Program-made: the position numbers and the translations under genes
The notes under the pieces: model-generated
The model's database searches: none
What the model was told of the DNA's origin: nothing
Seen by the model: the letters and a program-made list of their open reading frames with translations, nothing else
Assembly: GCF_027942865.1 (NCBI RefSeq)
Contig: NC_134515.1
Span: forward strand, 20,482,227-20,546,226
Origin: Odontesthes bonariensis
Taxonomy: Eukaryota; Chordata; Actinopteri; Atheriniformes; Atherinopsidae
Direction: 5' to 3'
DNA length: 64,000 nt
Shown: in pieces, positions 59,901 through 64,000 of the stretch
Numbering within the stretch: position 1 is the stretch's first letter
How the letters are laid out: the number at the start of each line of letters is the position of its first letter

Positions 59901-62900
59901 CGTTGCCAAGGCATCGATAAGGTACGGCCTGGGGACTGTCCCCTCCTATCACCCTCTGCTCTCCGTGAGTCAGCTGGTACATGTGCAGGGAGTCACAGGT
60001 CAGGCCCAGGCTGGCTGTCGGGTCCACCTGACTTAAGTAGTCCTGAACAAAAACAAAATGACAATTAAGACCAGGATTGAACAATCATGTGCGCATCAGG
60101 CCTTCTGTTGGAGCTCTAGAAATTGACAAGGTGAGACTTACTTTGAAGATCTTAGTGATGAGGGAATCCAGAGAGGTCCAGTCAGTCCTTGCACTAATCA
60201 GCACTGAGCCCAGGTAGAACTCCTGCTGCTGTTTACTGTCCTACAGAGAGAAGAGCACACAAACCCCTCAGTAAAAAGCCTCCATATCATATGATTTTTG
60301 ACTGTTCCAAGAGCTCTGTGCTTACCTCTGTTTCTCCAATACGCACAAATACTTTTGCACACAGTTCTTCACGCTGAGAGGAAACATTTTGCAAGTCACC
60401 TGGACACAGTTCTGAGAAGGAAGGAAAGAATACATTTTTAAAAATAACATACAGCGCTGATGTAGATGTTGTAGAGAGTTCTGTTCCTTCCTTACCTGGA
60501 TCTTTACAATCATTCAGACTGAGGCTGAAGGACTTGGTGAGTGACATGCTCATCGGCTGCCTCAGTGAGGGCCCGAGAAGAGAGGCCAGGCCAGAGGGCT
60601 GGGAGGTGGAGGAGGTGGGACCAGAGCCAGTTTTCAAGTGGTCATTTTCCGCCTTCAGGTTCTCCACCGTGGACTAGAATACAAGCAGATTTTCACTTTA
60701 AGTTCAAGCTGTATTGGCTAATAACTGCAGCATCAAATACATTTATGGACAGACAATACTGAGGATCTCAGATAGGCTAAACAAACCTGCATGTTGTTCA
60801 TGGCTTCTCTGAGCTGCTCCAGGTGATGCGCAGAGCTTAAGGCCTCTAATCGGATGTCTGTCAGTTCCCTCTCTTTCACCCAGAGCTCCGAGCGCAACTC
60901 TGATACTGCTGTGTCACCACTGTCTCCCTCCTCTGCAGTTTCCATGATCCTATACAGGCCAAGACTCTCTTGTCAGAGGCAGACACCCATAACAGCAGAA
61001 CTGACTGTCTAGTTTTGGCTTGTATACTTACACTGAAGAGGTATCAGATGCTGAGGTTTTAAGGGATGAAGTTTGGTTCTCGCCTGCCTCTCCCCCTTCA
61101 TGAGCCATCTTTGGAGAGTTGGGAGCTGAAGAATCTGGGGTGGCGATTTCCTCAATGTCCGAGTAGGTTTTGGTGCCTTTCTTAATGCTGAAAGCCTTGT
61201 TGAAGGAGCTCCTCAGCTGCACAGAAACAAAAGAGCAGACACACAAACTGAGATACAGTCAGAGTTAAAAACCAGTAACCGAGATGAGCAAAAAAGAGGT
61301 AAGTGTTAGAATTGTTAACTTAAAACATGCTTAAAGTTAAAGGAATAGTTTGTCACAGTTTCCAGCACATAACACCTCATTAACAATACATTCTGTTGCA
61401 TTTGTGCAAAACAAACAAACAAACAAAAAAAATATTATAACGTAGTAACTTAAAAGCTTTTGATGGGCTGGCACATTTTGTTAGAAATAGCTACTGTGAA
61501 AGCATCACAGTAGCTATTTCCTCTGATTTTTAACCTTTATTTTAAGCTAAATTTGTTTCAGCTTCGTAATGTGAAACACTAAAAGCAGAACCTTTTTTTT
61601 TCTGTTTCAAGATTTTGGGTTGTGCTCCCAAGTATACTTTCAGGCAATTAAAAAAATATATACAATCTTAACAACAAAAATATGTTAGATTTTACAATCT
61701 AATTTTCCCTAGAATCATTTTTCTTAGACCAAATCTTCACTTTAGTAGCATCTGCAAAAAATAACATTTCCAGTCCTATTACTGTTTTGTTTACTCAACT
61801 TTAAAAAGAGTTTTGATCATATTTCATTCGTGGTCTTAGCGTAGAACATTTTATTCCTAAGTACAAACCAAATACTGAGTCAGGCTTTAATTCCCGTTCA
61901 AACAATTCAGAAAACTTGTCAAAATAAAATCCTAACCACAGCACACATAATTATCTGAGGAAGATTCGTGGTGATGTATGAGTTACAAATATTTCCACCC
62001 TCACTTTTCCATATTCAGTTTCTCCCTGTGTAACAGACAAACTATTCCTTTAAACTTTCAGTCATTGCAATTACCCGACTACTGGGTCAGTAAATGTTAC
62101 GTGGGAACGCTAAGGCTGGTCATGATCCTGACTACACATGTTTTTACTGAAAGATGAAAGACATAAAAAATTAAATGAGTAAATTGGGAGAAACACAACT
62201 GAATACTGCATTTTATAAGCTAAACCTGGACTGTAACCTCCACTTTTCATGGAGCGTCATGTCTGCTGCTTGCCCCTCTACCTGAATCAAAGCCATCAAT
62301 TCCAATTAAATGTTTACAGAACAGGCAGCCAATCAAGTGGTGTCGGAGGTCAGGCAGCAGAGATGGAGGGACTGTGTTACAGTTTTTGATGGTTCATCAT
62401 GCTGTATGACAGAAAATTACAGAAGCTTTATAGACTACACAGTGACGGCACTCACCTCCAGGACCTGAAATGGCAAAATAACACAACACAAAGGAGGAAA
62501 AGACTCGTCATACTTCATCCATGCTGCTTTGTCATTCATATAAAGGACAAACAGCAGCAGACAAACAGCAGGCTGAAAGGATAAAACGGTGCATTGTAAA
62601 ATGATCTAATAATTTACCCAGCTCTTCTTCTTTTTTTTCTTGGCATCTTGATCCTTAAAGCTGCCAACACTTGACATACTGGTTAAGCTGTTCAAACTGG
62701 AAATGCTCTCACACGAGTTCTGACGTTGAATATGCACGTCTGGAAAACAATAAAACTCATTATTAGCCACGGAGGTTTGGAAGCGGAGAAAAAGACAGAT
62801 TAAGTTGGTTAGTTTACAAACCTTTCGTGTTGTCTGGGTTGTTTAAGGCTCCGTGTATGACAGCCTGTGCTTCCTCATTCCTGGTCTTCAGAGACTCGAT

Positions 62901-62930
62901 GGTCTCCCGCAGCTCCATCAGCTCAGAGTC
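56939..62930 (-). CDS. nav1: neuron navigator 1, C-terminal 16 coding exons (partial)
   Basis: Exons: 62822-62930, 62618-62739, 62456-62464, 61032-61216, 60787-60949, 60496-60673, 60326-60411, 60142-60240, 59871-60042, 58674-58939, 58408-58559, 58247-58318, 57941-58146, 57728-57846, 57439-57627 and 56939-57034. Together they give 2,223 nt (740 aa and TGA), all in phase. Order: serine-rich segment with DVHIQRQNS, Lys run KKKKKKSW, SSFNKAFSIKKGTK, and a coiled coil (about 60787-60949). The AAA region follows, with Walker A GPSGTGKT, Walker B LPLVVIIDD, IIGTTNQPVRMT and FSNNVEPANGF. The end is MLLKLQESANYIESPERD then LQATL. It matches NAV1 closely. The family binds microtubule plus ends and acts in neuronal migration and axon guidance. 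The upstream part, including the first exons, lies beyond 64000. Confidence 0.93.
59043..59870 (-). other. nav1 intron sequence
   Basis: Part of the intron 58940-59870 between the exon ending TTAAAAG and the Walker A exon. No repeat or RNA gene recognised. Confidence 0.6.
61217..62455 (-). other. nav1 intron downstream of the microexon
   Basis: Intron of 1.2 kb. A short inverted repeat (ATAGCTACTGTGA / TCACAGTAGCTAT at about 61487-61521) is the only structure seen. Confidence 0.55.
62456..62464 (-). other. nav1 9-nt microexon encoding V-L-E
   Basis: Between TTTCAG and GTGAGT on the minus strand lies GTCCTGGAG. It joins ...KKKSW to LRSSFNKAF in frame as W-VLE-LRSS. As I recall, mammalian NAV1 has V-Y-E at the same junction. 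Nine bases make it skippable without a frameshift. Confidence 0.8.
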
Positions 62931-63676
62931 CTGCACATTTAACGAATGTTACAGAGTTGCCACCAGTACAGCTTTAATTGCCTTATTATAGATTCTACAA
63001 GTCTGAGAAAGCTGTATTAGAGGAATGGATACCATTCTGCTTGAAGAATACCCCTTTTATCTAGTGTTTTGATGCTGGTGGTAGAGAGAACAGTCTAACG
63101 TTTCTGTCCAAGATCGGCCAGTTTTAAGCTTTGATTTGATTAATCACCCAAGTGTATTAATTTAGGTCTGAAAACATCTATAACAGAACAGAAAGAGCTT
63201 CCACTTGGAAACTGGGGGAGATTATCATGCCCGAGAAAATACAATCTGCTGATTGTTCCTGAAAGTAATGGACATCAATACCTTGTTCATGACCATCTCC
63301 AGGGCTGTGCAACAACTAAAGAATTTATCATTACCCCAATATCAACATTATGACTTAAAATGGGACAAGCACAGGTGTGCTTAATGAGGGGAGGAGGTTC
63401 TGGTTTGGTGCATGTTCTACAACTAACCACAATGCAGATAATTGCATATTGCAGGTCATATTGTCATCAGACTATTCAACAATGATTTTGTATATTGCAT
63501 GTTTTCCTAATACTGTGCAGCCCTACTCAACTCTATGATGCTTTTATTTTATTCCAGTTCTCAATTTTGCAAATAAAGCACCAAAATGTGACATTTCACT
63601 ATATATATACAACTTTACTGACAGACATGTATATTGATGTACTGACCGAGACAAGTAACAATTTTGATTATATAAT
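62931..63676 (-). other. nav1 intron, nothing recognised
   Basis: AT-rich intron sequence up to the left target-site duplication of the SINE. Confidence 0.5.
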
Positions 63677-63695
63677 AAAATTGTAAAATATTCTT

Positions 63696-63891
63696 TTTTT
63701 AAATAGTATTTTCTTGGGCTTTTTATGCCTTTAATGATAGGACAGTGTGAGAGAGACAGGAAGCAGAGAGATGGGGAAGACACGCAGTAAAGGGCCGCCC
63801 GGTGCGGGAGTCGAACCGGGGCCCGCTGCATCGAGGACCAAGCCTCTGCACATGGGGCGGCCGCTCAACCCACTACGCCACCGACCGCCCC
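63696..63891 (-). mobile_element. tRNA-derived SINE in a nav1 intron
   Basis: On the minus strand it starts GGGGCGGTCGG. It has an A box (TGGCGTAGTGGGTTGAG) and an intact B box (GGTTCGACTCC), then a body ending in a pyrimidine-rich CTCTCTGCTTCCTGTCTC region and an A-rich tail. It is flanked by perfect 19-bp duplications AAAATTGTAAAATATTCTT at 63677-63695 and 63892-63910. Intact promoter boxes and perfect duplications indicate a recent insertion. Confidence 0.9.
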
Positions 63892-64000
63892 AAAATTGTA
63901 AAATATTCTTAATAATTAAAGGTTTCAGAGGTTTATTATCTTACATATATTTCATCAGCTATATGTAATGAAATAAATAAAATGAAAACCGGATATATTC

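Noticed and set aside
63770-63891. Functional tRNA gene on the minus strand
   Set aside because: A and B boxes are present, but the sequence is followed by a SINE body and bounded by target-site duplications. It is a SINE head, not a tRNA gene.

Overview
The window looks like nuclear DNA of a teleost fish. It has intron-containing vertebrate genes with GT/AG splice sites (apobec2, an Fc-receptor-like immunoglobulin gene, mybph, nav1). It also carries fish-type mobile DNA: RTE-like LINE, piggyBac, PIF/Harbinger, Tc1 remnant and tRNA-derived SINEs. I worked the exon models out by hand from splice sites, reading phase and protein family knowledge. The four main models each sum to a whole number of codons with no internal stop.

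Layout. 1-89 is the last coding piece of an unidentified plus-strand gene. 1222-4615 (+) is a five-exon domesticated hAT transposase gene (ZBED-like, 700 aa). 7073-10448 (+) is apobec2, three exons, 276 aa. 21451-11513 (-) is a 20-exon Fc-receptor-like gene, convergent to apobec2, encoding about 1,165 aa. It has 11 Ig domains, eight of them from a tandemly amplified two-exon module. 22-36 kb is a transposon-rich gene desert. It holds a perfect 384-bp element dimer, a deleted RTE-like LINE with intact target-site duplications, and a 3.3-kb piggyBac element split by a 2.16-kb LTR-like insertion. Next to these lie a Harbinger MITE, two MADF-gene remnants and a Harbinger element with a nearly intact transposase start. 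53865-40694 (-) is mybph, 13 coding exons, FnIII-Ig-FnIII-Ig, 548 aa. From 62930 down to 56939 (-) lie the last 16 coding exons of nav1, including the AAA ATPase core. The gene continues past the right edge.

The genes do not form one pathway. mybph (thick-filament protein) and the cytidine deaminase-like apobec2 are both muscle-associated families. nav1 is a microtubule and neuronal guidance ATPase. mybph and nav1 are tandem on the same strand, and their human orthologues both lie on 1q32. The Fc-receptor-like gene is the most rapidly changing gene here, and its repeat array is the strongest lead for unusual biology.
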